A DNA stretch of 64,000 nt from Fonsecaea monophora (Eukaryota; Ascomycota; Eurotiomycetes; Chaetothyriales; Herpotrichiellaceae): positions 62,001-126,000 of the forward strand of contig NW_019173997.1 of assembly GCF_001642475.1 (NCBI RefSeq). The letters run 5' to 3'. The first letter of the stretch is position 1; every line of letters begins with the position of its first letter. The notes beneath the pieces were generated by a model. That model was given only the letters and a program-made list of their open reading frames with translations, ran no database searches and was not told the DNA's origin. Shown here piece by piece: positions 44,640 through 54,253 of this stretch. The position numbers and the translations under genes are program-made.

Positions 44640-45144
44640 AATTGGTTGCGATTGGGTGCGAGTACGACAGAACACGGTGGACACAGTAGGCTGCCGGGGT
44701 TGGAGCCTGAGGCTGAATCAGGCAGCGTAGGTGACGAAGACAGCTCTTCGTCCCAGCTAATCTTGGAACAAACGGTGCGCTGGCACTTGATACGTCCACA
44801 CGAATTGATACGATATAGACTTTCCATAGGAGCATGAAGTGGCATGGTCGCTGGCAAGTACTCGATACTTGTAGGTAACGAGGATATACGGCCCATTCTA
44901 ACGCGCCATGGGCGGAGCTCGTTATCCCCGGGAATTCGGAGTTATCCAAAGGACCCTTGCTGAGTCACCCACAAGTGGCCCAGGCAGCCCCCTCCCACGT
45001 GACCGCTTATCGATAAACTCGAAAAGGACGCCTCGCGCCATTGCCACAACCGTCACTTGAACAACTGCAGCCTCACTTCATCCACTACCTTTGTTTGTAT
45101 TCGGCGTTTTGTTGTTTTCATTTTTTTTTTTCGAGGACCCGACA
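44640..45144. other. Intergenic/promoter region of the SNF2-RING gene
   Basis: 505 bp. A poly-T run of about a dozen bases (about 45120-45131) lies just before the start codon; no gene seen. Confidence 0.5.
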
Positions 45145-48100
45145 ATGGAGGCTCTCGACGGGCCTGCCCCGAAGAGACGCAAGGTCTCACCAACTCTCGA
45201 TGCACCCTCAGTTTCCCCCGCAGCCCCATTTTCCGAGTACATTGTAGTTGCCCAAGCGCACCTGAGAGCCTCGACGCCCGACCCTGACCTTTTCGACCGG
45301 ACTTCCGATGACTCTGCTCTGGAAATTACTGTGCTGGAGGTGACCAAGTCGAAGAGCCGTCATGTCATTCGATTCTCTGTTGGGCGAGGCAGGATCGGGA
45401 AGTACATCTCGATTGATGGTCTGTCACCGAGGGATCTGCAGATCCTCGAAGACGTTCAAAAGTTGGAGTCGGCGGTGAGATACAAACATCCCGCGGCGCT
45501 GCCACTCGCTTGTGCGTATGCCGTGGTGCAGCCCGTGGGTCACGAGGTCTGCATTCAAGTCTGCATTCTGTGGGAAAATACCGCCGTTGTTCGAGAGAAG
45601 GTCGACCCGGTATTACTTGACATGCTTGGGCGTTATCTGCCACCCGCAGAACCCAACGAGCCTGCGCTCGAACCCTGGAACCCTCGTCAGTTTTATGACA
45701 ATGTTCACGTTCCCGAGAAGTCAGATGCCAACTCTGCAGACATTCGGATCCCTCACCTGGACTCACAATTGTACCCGTTTCAGAGACGTGCTGTCCGGTG
45801 GCTCCTTTCAAGAGAAGGTATGGCTGTGCAAACGAACGGTGAACTTGAGCTGCTGCCTAAATCGTCCGAGAACCGGCTTCCAAGGGGGTTTGAAAAATTT
45901 GAAACAATGCACAATGGGACTTGCTATGTCAACCATACATTGGGAGTTACTACGACAGACCTATCTGCGGTCGAGGAATATTTTGCGTCCGTCCGAGGCG
46001 GGATTCTAGCAGATGAGATGGGTTTAGGAAAGACGCTGGAAATCATTGCTCTAATCTGCCTGCATCCTAGAAGAGCCTGGACACCTAATCTTCCGGGGTT
46101 GAAACCGTCTCCTGCAACCTTGATCATTACACCCCCATCGATTCTTGAGCAGTGGAAGGACGAGCTTCAGAATCACGCTCCCTCACTGAGTGTTTTCCAT
46201 TACACGGGAGTTAGCAGCTACAGGAAATCGGGGGAGAAGCTTATCGAACAACTTCTCAACCAAGACGTGGTGCTGACGACCTACAATGTCATAGCGAAGG
46301 AAGTTCATTACGTCGCTGAGAAGCCAGATCGAAATCTGCGCTACAAACGAGAGGAAACGCCAAAAAGCCCTTTGACTCAGATCTCCTGGTGGCGTGTCTG
46401 CCTAGATGAGGCTCAGATGGTTGAAAGTGGTGTGTCTTCCGCGGCCACAGTGGCTCGGCTCATCCCACGGCACAACGCTTGGGCAGTCACGGGAACCCCT
46501 CTTCGGAAAGGACACCGAGACTTGTTTGGCCTCCTGCTCTTTCTTCGATACGAGCCGTGGTGTCGATCACCGCGGCTGTGGGATTACCTCATCAATTACC
46601 ACCGCCCTCTCTTCCGGGACATGTTGTCAGAGATTGCCATGAGGCACTCCAAGGAATTCGTCCGTGAGGATCTGCGACTACCACCGCAAAGCCGACATAC
46701 TATCACAATCCCCTTTACCGCCATCGAAGAACAACATTATGCCCAGCTTTTCCAGGAGTTCTGTGAGGATTGTGGTCTCGATCGGACGGGCGCTCCTTTG
46801 GAAGACGACTGGGATCCAGACTCCCCCGCTACGGTAGAGACGATGCGGACCTGGCTTACTCGTCTACGACAGACATGTCTCCATCCCGAGGTTGGAGGTC
46901 GAAATAGGCGTGCATTGGGTCGAAACACGAACGGTCCCCTTCGGACGGTTGAGCAAGTGCTGGATGTGATGATAGATCAGCATGAAAGTCAGCTTCGCAC
47001 CGCGCAGCGAAATAAATTGATCGCACAGATCCGGAGAGGGCAATTAAAAGAGAACGCCAAAGACACCGATGAAGCTCTTCGGATATGGAAAGGAGTTTAT
47101 GACGAATCTGTGGGTATTGTAACGGAGTGCCGCAAACAATACGAAGACGAGCGACAGTTATCGAATGCGAAGAAGGAGCAACAAGACGACGAAGAATCGA
47201 ATCCAAGGCTGACGACTTTGAGGGCTCGACTACGATCTGCTTTGGAGGTTCAGCACATTGCTATTTTCTTCATGGCAAATGCGTACTTTCAACTCAAATC
47301 CAACTATTCTCCGGAAAGTGACGATTACCAGCAACTGGAGAAACAGGAGACGGCGGCATATGAAGAGGCAAAGTCAATTCGTGGAGAGCTGCTGACAGAG
47401 GCGACGAGTCATGTGAACAAGATGATTACTACAGTCAGGTCCAACTTGGCAAGCGGGGTGACGCAGATACCACCCATGACCGAGCCCTCGGGGTATGGCG
47501 GGATTGAAAGCAGGAGGGTTTTTGAGAAACTGCATCACTATTGCAAAGCGATGGATGCCCAAGCAGCGCAATTTCATGAGTTGCGGCAGAAGATGGCGGA
47601 CTTCTTGAGCCATGCCCTTATCGACGAGGATGAAGGCATCGAACTTCAAGGTGATGAATACGAGAGTTCGACCAAGCACCAAGACGAGATGTACGCATAC
47701 ATGGAAGCGCTCAGAGCCCTGTTCGCCGACCGTTCCGAAGCCATCAACGGTCAACAAAATCTGCTCATTAGACAGGAAATGAAGCAGTTCTACCGGATCG
47801 CCAAGGAAGGGGAAGGCCCTGCACCTAGCTTGATGCTGAATTTGCTTGCCCAGCGTGAGCAAACGCGTGTCAAGGTCAGTAAGTTGGGCTGTCTACGCGG
47901 GATCATGGCCGAAATCAGGCAGATGGCATCTTCTCTGCAGTGGCAAGAAGGGAACAATCAGACTCGTGCGAGCCAGGAACTGGCAATCCTGGAGCGTATC
48001 CTGAAACATGTCCAGCAACTCAATTCGGCACAAACGAAAGCTTTGAACAGTCTTGAGCAGGAGGTGAACCATTTCCGTGATACGATGAACAGCCGGCTGG

Positions 48101-49371
48101 AATATTACCGCGCCCTTCAAAAGATCTCGGACACTGTCGCACCGTACCAGGAAGAGAACGTGGGAAAGCCTCTGTTCGAACCACACTATCAAGAGTTTGT
48201 GGCCGAGGAAACCAAACTACAACAGAGAATTGCCTCCGGTTCTGCCAAACTTCGATATCTGATGCACATGAAGACAGAGTCCAAGTCGATAGGGCCTCGG
48301 ATTTGCGTCATTTGCACTGACAGCTTCGAGGTTGGTGCCATGACCAATTGTGGGCATCTGACGTGCAAAAGCTGTTTGATCCTATGGGTCAGTCAACACC
48401 ACAATTGCCCTGTGTGTAAGACCAGGTTGCTTCCGAACAGCTTCCATGACATTACCTACAAACCCGCCGAGATAGCTGTGCAAGCCGAATCTCCGTCCAG
48501 CTCCACCTCAGCGTCGACGTTGTCGAACACTGACCACCATCATGACCAGTCGATCTACTCCGACATCAGCACGACCATGTTGAATCAGATCAAGAACATT
48601 GACATTCAAGGTCCCAGTTTTGGTAGTAAGATTGATTTCCTCTGCCGTCATCTGCTCTGGCTCCGTGAGCATGACCCCGGCTCCAAATCTATTATCTTCT
48701 CACAATATCGCGAGTTCATTGACGTGCTCGCTCGGGCATTTTCAGCATATAAAATCTCATCGACCCGTATTGATGGCAAGAACGGCACTGAAAAATTCAA
48801 ATCGGACCCGGCCATTGAGTGTTTTCTGCTTCATGCGAAGGCGCATTCCGCTGGCTTGAATCTTGTAGTTGCGAGTCATGTCTTTCTCTGCGAGCCGTTG
48901 ATAAACACGGCGATCGAGCTGCAAGCAATTGCGCGAGTGCATCGTATCGGACAACACCGGTCGACGACAGTATGGATGTACCTTATCGCTGATACAGTTG
49001 AAGAGTCCATCTACGAGATCAGTGTGGCGCGGCGACTGTCACACATGAAGAGCAAGAACGAAACCGATGCCTCTTCGGCCTCCCAGTCGGGCAGAAATAC
49101 ACCCCATCTGAACAAAACTCTTCAAGAGAATGCAATCGATGCCGCCAACTCTCTGGAGCTACAAGCCGCCAACCTCAGTCGGCTACTTGCCTCGGGCAAG
49201 TCGGGTGGGGAGATAGTGGACAAGGAAGATCTCTGGTCGTGTTTATTTGGGCGAGCCAAGCGACGTGACCAGTCGGCGCTGGAGGCACTTGCTGATCACC
49301 AGCCTGCAAATACGGAAGTGGGAAGGTTCTTGCGGGCTGAGGCCGCGGAAACGAGGTTTGACACAAGTTGA
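45145..49371 (+). CDS. SNF2-family ATPase with RING finger (SHPRH/Irc20-like E3 ligase)
   Basis: Intronless, 1408 residues from ATG 45145. Helicase motif I GILADEMGLGKT is at ~284-295 and the Walker B box is DEAQ (CLDEAQMVE, ~418-426) instead of the DEGH of most Rad5-type proteins; this is the SHPRH/Irc20 form. VTGTPLRKGHRDLFGLL is motif III-like. A long charged coiled-coil insertion (about 560-1000) separates the lobes, as in SHPRH. A C3HC4 RING with CVICTD, NCGHLTCKSC and CPVCKTR is at ~1053-1090. The second helicase lobe follows: SIIFSQYREFIDVL, then QAIARVHRIGQ (~1265-1275), motif VI. Such proteins couple DNA translocation to ubiquitin ligation in the nucleus, in replication stress tolerance or recombination. 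Convergent with the F-box gene. Confidence 0.9.
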   Translation: MEALDGPAPKRRKVSPTLDAPSVSPAAPFSEYIVVAQAHLRASTPDPDLFDRTSDDSALEITVLEVTKSKSRHVIRFSVGRGRIGKYISIDGLSPRDLQILEDVQKLESAVRYKHPAALPLACAYAVVQPVGHEVCIQVCILWENTAVVREKVDPVLLDMLGRYLPPAEPNEPALEPWNPRQFYDNVHVPEKSDANSADIRIPHLDSQLYPFQRRAVRWLLSREGMAVQTNGELELLPKSSENRLPRGFEKFETMHNGTCYVNHTLGVTTTDLSAVEEYFASVRGGILADEMGLGKTLEIIALICLHPRRAWTPNLPGLKPSPATLIITPPSILEQWKDELQNHAPSLSVFHYTGVSSYRKSGEKLIEQLLNQDVVLTTYNVIAKEVHYVAEKPDRNLRYKREETPKSPLTQISWWRVCLDEAQMVESGVSSAATVARLIPRHNAWAVTGTPLRKGHRDLFGLLLFLRYEPWCRSPRLWDYLINYHRPLFRDMLSEIAMRHSKEFVREDLRLPPQSRHTITIPFTAIEEQHYAQLFQEFCEDCGLDRTGAPLEDDWDPDSPATVETMRTWLTRLRQTCLHPEVGGRNRRALGRNTNGPLRTVEQVLDVMIDQHESQLRTAQRNKLIAQIRRGQLKENAKDTDEALRIWKGVYDESVGIVTECRKQYEDERQLSNAKKEQQDDEESNPRLTTLRARLRSALEVQHIAIFFMANAYFQLKSNYSPESDDYQQLEKQETAAYEEAKSIRGELLTEATSHVNKMITTVRSNLASGVTQIPPMTEPSGYGGIESRRVFEKLHHYCKAMDAQAAQFHELRQKMADFLSHALIDEDEGIELQGDEYESSTKHQDEMYAYMEALRALFADRSEAINGQQNLLIRQEMKQFYRIAKEGEGPAPSLMLNLLAQREQTRVKVSKLGCLRGIMAEIRQMASSLQWQEGNNQTRASQELAILERILKHVQQLNSAQTKALNSLEQEVNHFRDTMNSRLEYYRALQKISDTVAPYQEENVGKPLFEPHYQEFVAEETKLQQRIASGSAKLRYLMHMKTESKSIGPRICVICTDSFEVGAMTNCGHLTCKSCLILWVSQHHNCPVCKTRLLPNSFHDITYKPAEIAVQAESPSSSTSASTLSNTDHHHDQSIYSDISTTMLNQIKNIDIQGPSFGSKIDFLCRHLLWLREHDPGSKSIIFSQYREFIDVLARAFSAYKISSTRIDGKNGTEKFKSDPAIECFLLHAKAHSAGLNLVVASHVFLCEPLINTAIELQAIARVHRIGQHRSTTVWMYLIADTVEESIYEISVARRLSHMKSKNETDASSASQSGRNTPHLNKTLQENAIDAANSLELQAANLSRLLASGKSGGEIVDKEDLWSCLFGRAKRRDQSALEALADHQPANTEVGRFLRAEAAETRFDTS

Positions 49372-49792
49372 GACAGAATGCGAGGCTGAGAGACGGAAAC
49401 TCTGGTTTATCACTCTTGCGCCGCCTTCTGACACAGGTAGACACATGAAGGTGCGACGTATTCCATCCACCCTAAAAGCTGGTTATTGCAGAGTCCAGCA
49501 CTGGCGAGGACGAAGTGACCTGAGAGACGTGGATATTCAGGACCTTGATAGATGTTAGATGAATGTTCAAACCCAAGGAGTAGCGTTGAGCATTATGTTG
49601 ATTGATTGGTTGACTGTCCCAATATCCTCAGATCAATCCAGATCGTCTGCATCCCTTGGGGAGCTACATGCAAGGTAAAAAAGCATGTACAATACCTGTG
49701 AAGCTCGCTCTGTAGGTAGGTAAAATGAAGAGACATCGTCGCCCTCCCCATTCCTATTCTCTGTACCAATTTGTAGAGAAAAAGTCAGTGTT
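49372..49792. other. Convergent intergenic region, no gene seen
   Basis: 421 bp between facing stop codons; nothing recognised. Confidence 0.55.
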
Positions 49793-52379
49793 TCATCGAC
49801 ACCAGAAAACAAATGGTCCGCGCTCGCGGTTCTTATGGAGACTCGCATCTCCGGTCTCACGGCCAGCCTCGTTCGATGCGCCTTGCTGGTGCGTGTTGCC
49901 GGAACTGCCACTGCCACTTCCCATGCCTGCGATGGGATCTAGGTCCAGGTCCATGGCGTCTCCGTCGTTGGGGTGGTCGAGCCCTTGTCCTTCTCCGGCG
50001 ACATCCTCATCCAGGTCGCCCAGTCTGTCGCTCCACTCCAACCCCTCGCCGTCGCCGAGAATGGTGATGCGCCACCACCTATCATAAAGAAATGGCGTTA
50101 GCAGAAATGGTATAATGAAAATCCCTCGAGAGGAGGAGGAGGAGGAGGACTAAACGTACTTCCCCAACATAATCTTCCCGCCGGGAAGCAGTGCGCCTTC
50201 GTACGCGTAGGCGTAGTCAATGTCGTTCCACTCCAGGTACTCGCTGAGGCGGAACTTTTCCTCCATCTCCTCGACCGCGTCCCTGTCGAAGTTGGCCCCG
50301 TCGCGCCACAAAGGGTTCGAGACGAGTTTCGTGCGCAGGTACTCGTCGAGCCGCGCGTCGATCTCGGCGGCGTTGTCGAGCGCGAGCGCGGGCACGGGGT
50401 CAAGGCCAGGGTCAGGGCCGGCGTTGTTGTTATTGTTACCTTGCGCCATCTGCGCCGTCAGCGCTGTCGCGTACGTCTCGCCGTACTCTCCCTCGGCGTG
50501 CTCGAGGACTTGGATCAGGTAGCGTTTGCTGGGCTTGAAGAGGATCATCACGACGCGCTTGAATCCTGGTAGACCGGGGTCTTGATTCGTGTCGTTGTCA
50601 TCGTCCTCGTCGTCGTTTGTAAGAGCTTGGGCAGGGATGGAGTGGACGACGCCACGGAGACGAAGAGCCAAGTAAGGGTGATATTTGGACAGTTGTGGCG
50701 CGGCCGGCAGCGTGAGCGTGGACTGCGATTTCGCCGGGTCGGATGCCCTCACAGAATTGCTCGGGGACGATAGCTGGACAAAAGGAGCGAGGCCGCGGAT
50801 GAAGACGCATTGGCTGAGGTCGGGGAGTGACTTTTGAAAAGCCGGCACGCTCTTGAAGATGGGCGACCAGAAGCCGTCGACTCGGTTGTCCGCCGAGATG
50901 GCAAAGTCGAGTTTCTTCACCCGACGCAATCAGTCTCTGTCTATCTGCCTGTGCCCTTGTGTGGAGATAGTACCTACCATGGGATCAACCTCGTGCCAGT
51001 CTTCCGCCAGGCTTTGGACCTCTTCAAGCTCCAGCCGCTTCCTCGGCCAATTGGCCAGTGTGGAATAGTGTCCGTACCACTCGGTGGGAATCTGTAGCAA
51101 TGAGTCGTCGGCGAGCGGCCTGTCCCACGGCTTTGGGGTGATTCCCTGACGCATCAACTCTCGTGCCATTTTCGCATACGTATTCTCGGTGAGAACGTCC
51201 CTCGCCCCGGACCCCTTCGCGGTCTGGATGAGGTGACGGTGCCAGAAGTTGCGAATGTGGAGCAGAGAACGGGTGTCGAGTTTATACGTTGGCCTGCCAA
51301 GTTGACGTAGTCTGTGTAGCCTGCCGCTGCGTCGTTTATTGCGTGTCCTGTTTCGCACCGAGTCTTCGTTCTCTTCCCCTTTGTCCCTTCCCTTCCCCTT
51401 CTCTCTCGGATACAGAAGAGTCAATGGGCTTCCCCAATTGTACACAATGGCCAGGTCATAGTTCGTCCTGGATGATCTCACAGTGGAGGCCATGTGGGAA
51501 GCCGGTGACAATAGCAGATGGGATAACACAACCTGGATCGAGTCAAAGAGGGAATGTGCTTGGCCGTATCGGTCGCCTCGGCTGGGGAAGAACGGACAGG
51601 ACAGAAATATTCGTGCCCATGGAGAGTTTTCTGACGCAAATGCTGCGAGATTGCGAGAGGTCGATCGTCTAGGGAGGAGCTTGGACTGCTGATTGTAGGA
51701 CTCTGTGTGGGAAACGATCAGCTTCGAGGCATTGTGTATCTAGATAATGGATGCCATTAGACTTACCCAGGAGCATATCTCTCAAGACCTCCAATTGAAT
51801 CTGCAATCTCTCATCGTCCGGGTCGGTGAACTCGACGAACTTCTGGAGGACAAATTTCCGTAACTGATACGCCGAAGCAAACTCTGTAATGTCAACGATG
51901 AATGGCCAGTCGAAGACCGAGTTGAACCGTTGACGCCAGATTGCCGACCGGGAAGATGTCAAAGCGTACGCAAAGGTCGTGCAGGTGAGCATCAAGTTGT
52001 GGAGATCATGATCATCCGGGAGAAAGGTCACAATCTTGTTGAGGATCTGCCCGATGGTCAGCGGGAGCCTCACACTTCCTGCTCTCACAGTACTGACTTC
52101 ATTGGGCACACCTTCGAACTGGCTGCGGACACGAGAAGAACGTCTCGGCTGCCTGGGAGGATGCCAGTCACCATCCATCCCGTAAGAGTCAGCTACGGGA
52201 TCGTCAGCAAGGTATGAGCGTGAATTGAAACTGCGCTTCAAGCATTGTCTGTGGGCAGCAGGAGGTATTCTCTTCAGATCCTGTCCACCTGCAAAATCCA
52301 TATCGTCGAGATCTGTGGGGGGATCAGAGAGAAGAGACTCAGTGTCAGAGAAGGAATCAGCAAGGCTATCGAGAGCCAT
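49793..52379 (-). CDS. F-box domain protein
   Basis: Four exons on the minus strand: 52379-51767, 51702-50978, 50914-50160 and 50078-49793; introns 63, 64 and 81 nt, all GT..AG and frame-preserving, giving 792 residues. The N-terminal ~80 residues are acidic and Ser-rich. The F-box lies around residues 110-165 (LTIGQILNKIVTFLPDDHD, then a WRQRFNSVFDWPF end). The long C-terminal part has conserved-looking folded blocks (YDLAIVYNWGSPL, RSLLHIRNFWHRHL, EWYGHYSTLANWPR, KLDFAISADNRVDGFWSPIF, KWWRITILGDGEGLEWSDRL) without repeats I can name. F-box proteins recruit substrates to SCF ubiquitin ligases through Skp1. The substrate is unknown. The last exon is Gly/Ser/Asp-rich. Confidence 0.83.
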
Positions 52380-52675
52380 GTCGACTGAAGGGGGAGCCAG
52401 AGTCAACAGCTCAGCGACGGGCCTCAAGAAATCAGGGAAGTGAAACCAAGGTGAAGGAATTCAGAAATCAGAAATTAGCCATTATACCTAAGGAGGCCCC
52501 GAGGATGCCTTTTACCCAGTAGTGAATTGCTCCTCGACGCTATTTCTCGTCAGTTTGTGCCTCTTATATTTGCCATCGACTCACCGCTGAACTCCTGTCA
52601 GCACGAGCATCCAAAAACAAAAAGGTCTACGGGGTATTCGACTTGCAATGCTTTCATCTGTCTTAGCAGCCTGGA

Positions 52676-53860
52676 CTATTCGCCTTCTATCAGTCGCAAT
52701 ATCGCCAGCCGAACCTGTTCGCTTGTCTGAATTCTATTATGCCCTCCGTGTCGAATCCGTTCCCAGCGTAGGTGCTTTCTACCGTCCTTGCTCTTCCATT
52801 CTTCTCGATCAAGGTTGCGAGGAAAGTCGACTAGGCCGTTGGTTGCAGAGTCCAATACGTGTTCCCAGTTCGCGCGACCTTCCTGCCACGGGATCTCGTA
52901 GTCGTTGCGAGCGTGTAGCATGAGCAGATTGAGCTGGACCTCGGGCGTCTTTGCTAATTCCACCAGCCTAGAGCTCGCGTCCCATTTGTCGAGAATGTGG
53001 GAACGCAACCATTCTTGTACTCGAGGATATGCCATCAACGGAGATAGAATCGGAGGTGTGAGGCCTTTAAACGAGTAGGACTCGAGTAGATTGGGCAATG
53101 AAGTAAAGCTGGCGATGGTAATTAAACCCTTTGGCGGTGCCCTGCCTAGTTTTATCACCCATTCATAATAGGTGGCCGTCGAAATAAACGTGCCCATGGA
53201 TTGTCCAACCAAGACCACTTGGGCAGGGTCCACATGCTGGTGGTCTGTTTTGCGTCGATCCTTGACATTGTCGGACTCTCCGGTTAGAGCAGACAGTAAT
53301 GATACAGCGTCCTGGATAACACCCTCCTCCGTGGGACTACCCGTGCTCAGGCCGAATCCGCGGTAGTCGAAGGCTATGACATGGACCGGTTTCTCTGGGG
53401 TCGACACACCCAGCATCTGCTGATATGCGGAAGGGCGGTAATTGGAGGCGAGGTGACCAGCATTTCCATGACAGGCTAAAACAACAACTGCAGTCGGATC
53501 ATTGAGAAGAAGTTGAAGACCAACGCTCTTAGAAGCGGTCTCCCAGGGCTTTAGGCCGAAATCTGCCTGCTCAGTTAAGGCTTTCTCGTGCTTGGAGTAG
53601 AGATGTGTAGGGAGGATATGCCAGGCAAACAAAGTCACATTGTCATGGGTGGTGACGGTGAAGGGTTGAACTTGGTGATGGAGGAAACCAAATTGCTCAG
53701 TATTGTTCAGATCTTGAAAATAGGTGGGATTGAAGTTGTGGACGTAGGTGGCATTGCGCTGGACCACCGGCAAGGTCAAAGCACCCATAGCTACGGCATA
53801 GATCAATCCACACCCAGCCAGACCCCAAAAGGCTCGGCGGAAGAAACTGTCGAAGGCCAT
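52676..53860 (-). CDS. ABHD12-like alpha/beta hydrolase
   Basis: Intronless, 394 residues. A single N-terminal membrane segment (about residues 10-32) is followed by a lumenal or cytosolic hydrolase domain. CHGNAGH (~130) is the oxyanion region, DYRGFGLS a family motif, Ser221 in GQSMG the nucleophile, Asp320 in HARNDYEIP and His374 in HGGHN complete the triad. It resembles the ABHD12/ABHD13 and serine-aminopeptidase-like branch, whose members are membrane-anchored lipases or lysophospholipid hydrolases; the substrate is inferred only from the family. It lies 296 bp downstream of the F-box gene start region on the same strand and is divergent from the Swc3-like gene. Confidence 0.88.
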   Translation of the reverse strand: MAFDSFFRRAFWGLAGCGLIYAVAMGALTLPVVQRNATYVHNFNPTYFQDLNNTEQFGFLHHQVQPFTVTTHDNVTLFAWHILPTHLYSKHEKALTEQADFGLKPWETASKSVGLQLLLNDPTAVVVLACHGNAGHLASNYRPSAYQQMLGVSTPEKPVHVIAFDYRGFGLSTGSPTEEGVIQDAVSLLSALTGESDNVKDRRKTDHQHVDPAQVVLVGQSMGTFISTATYYEWVIKLGRAPPKGLITIASFTSLPNLLESYSFKGLTPPILSPLMAYPRVQEWLRSHILDKWDASSRLVELAKTPEVQLNLLMLHARNDYEIPWQEGRANWEHVLDSATNGLVDFPRNLDREEWKSKDGRKHLRWERIRHGGHNRIQTSEQVRLAILRLIEGE

Positions 53861-54253
53861 TGCAATACAAACTAGGGCGATCGGGGTTGAGCGGAAAGGA
53901 GTAAGGGGCGCGGCAGGTCAATTTCACACATTCATCGTGAAAGCTTGGTGTTCCAGGTAGCGATGGCACATGGAGATCAGATACGTGGGAGTGGTCAGAC
54001 ACTGCTGGGGCTTTGCTATCAATGATTGCAGATTACTCCTATCTGCAGTCGAGGCTGAGGCTGAAGATGAAATTGCGGTTGCGGCTGCGGGCCGCGGGGA
54101 GCGAAGAAGGCCCGGCAAACCTTCCTCCAGTTGCGGCAACGTTGTGTAATTCTTCCTGATGCGCATGCGCCGCCGTTCATGCTTCCTCCACTGTTTCCCA
54201 TCTGAACCAGCCACAAGAGTTTATCGGCCTACAGGTCGTCTTTCAATCACCTC
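53861..54253. promoter_or_regulatory. Divergent promoter, ABHD12-like and Swc3-like genes
   Basis: 393 bp between start codons facing away from each other. No distinct site recognised. Confidence 0.5.
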
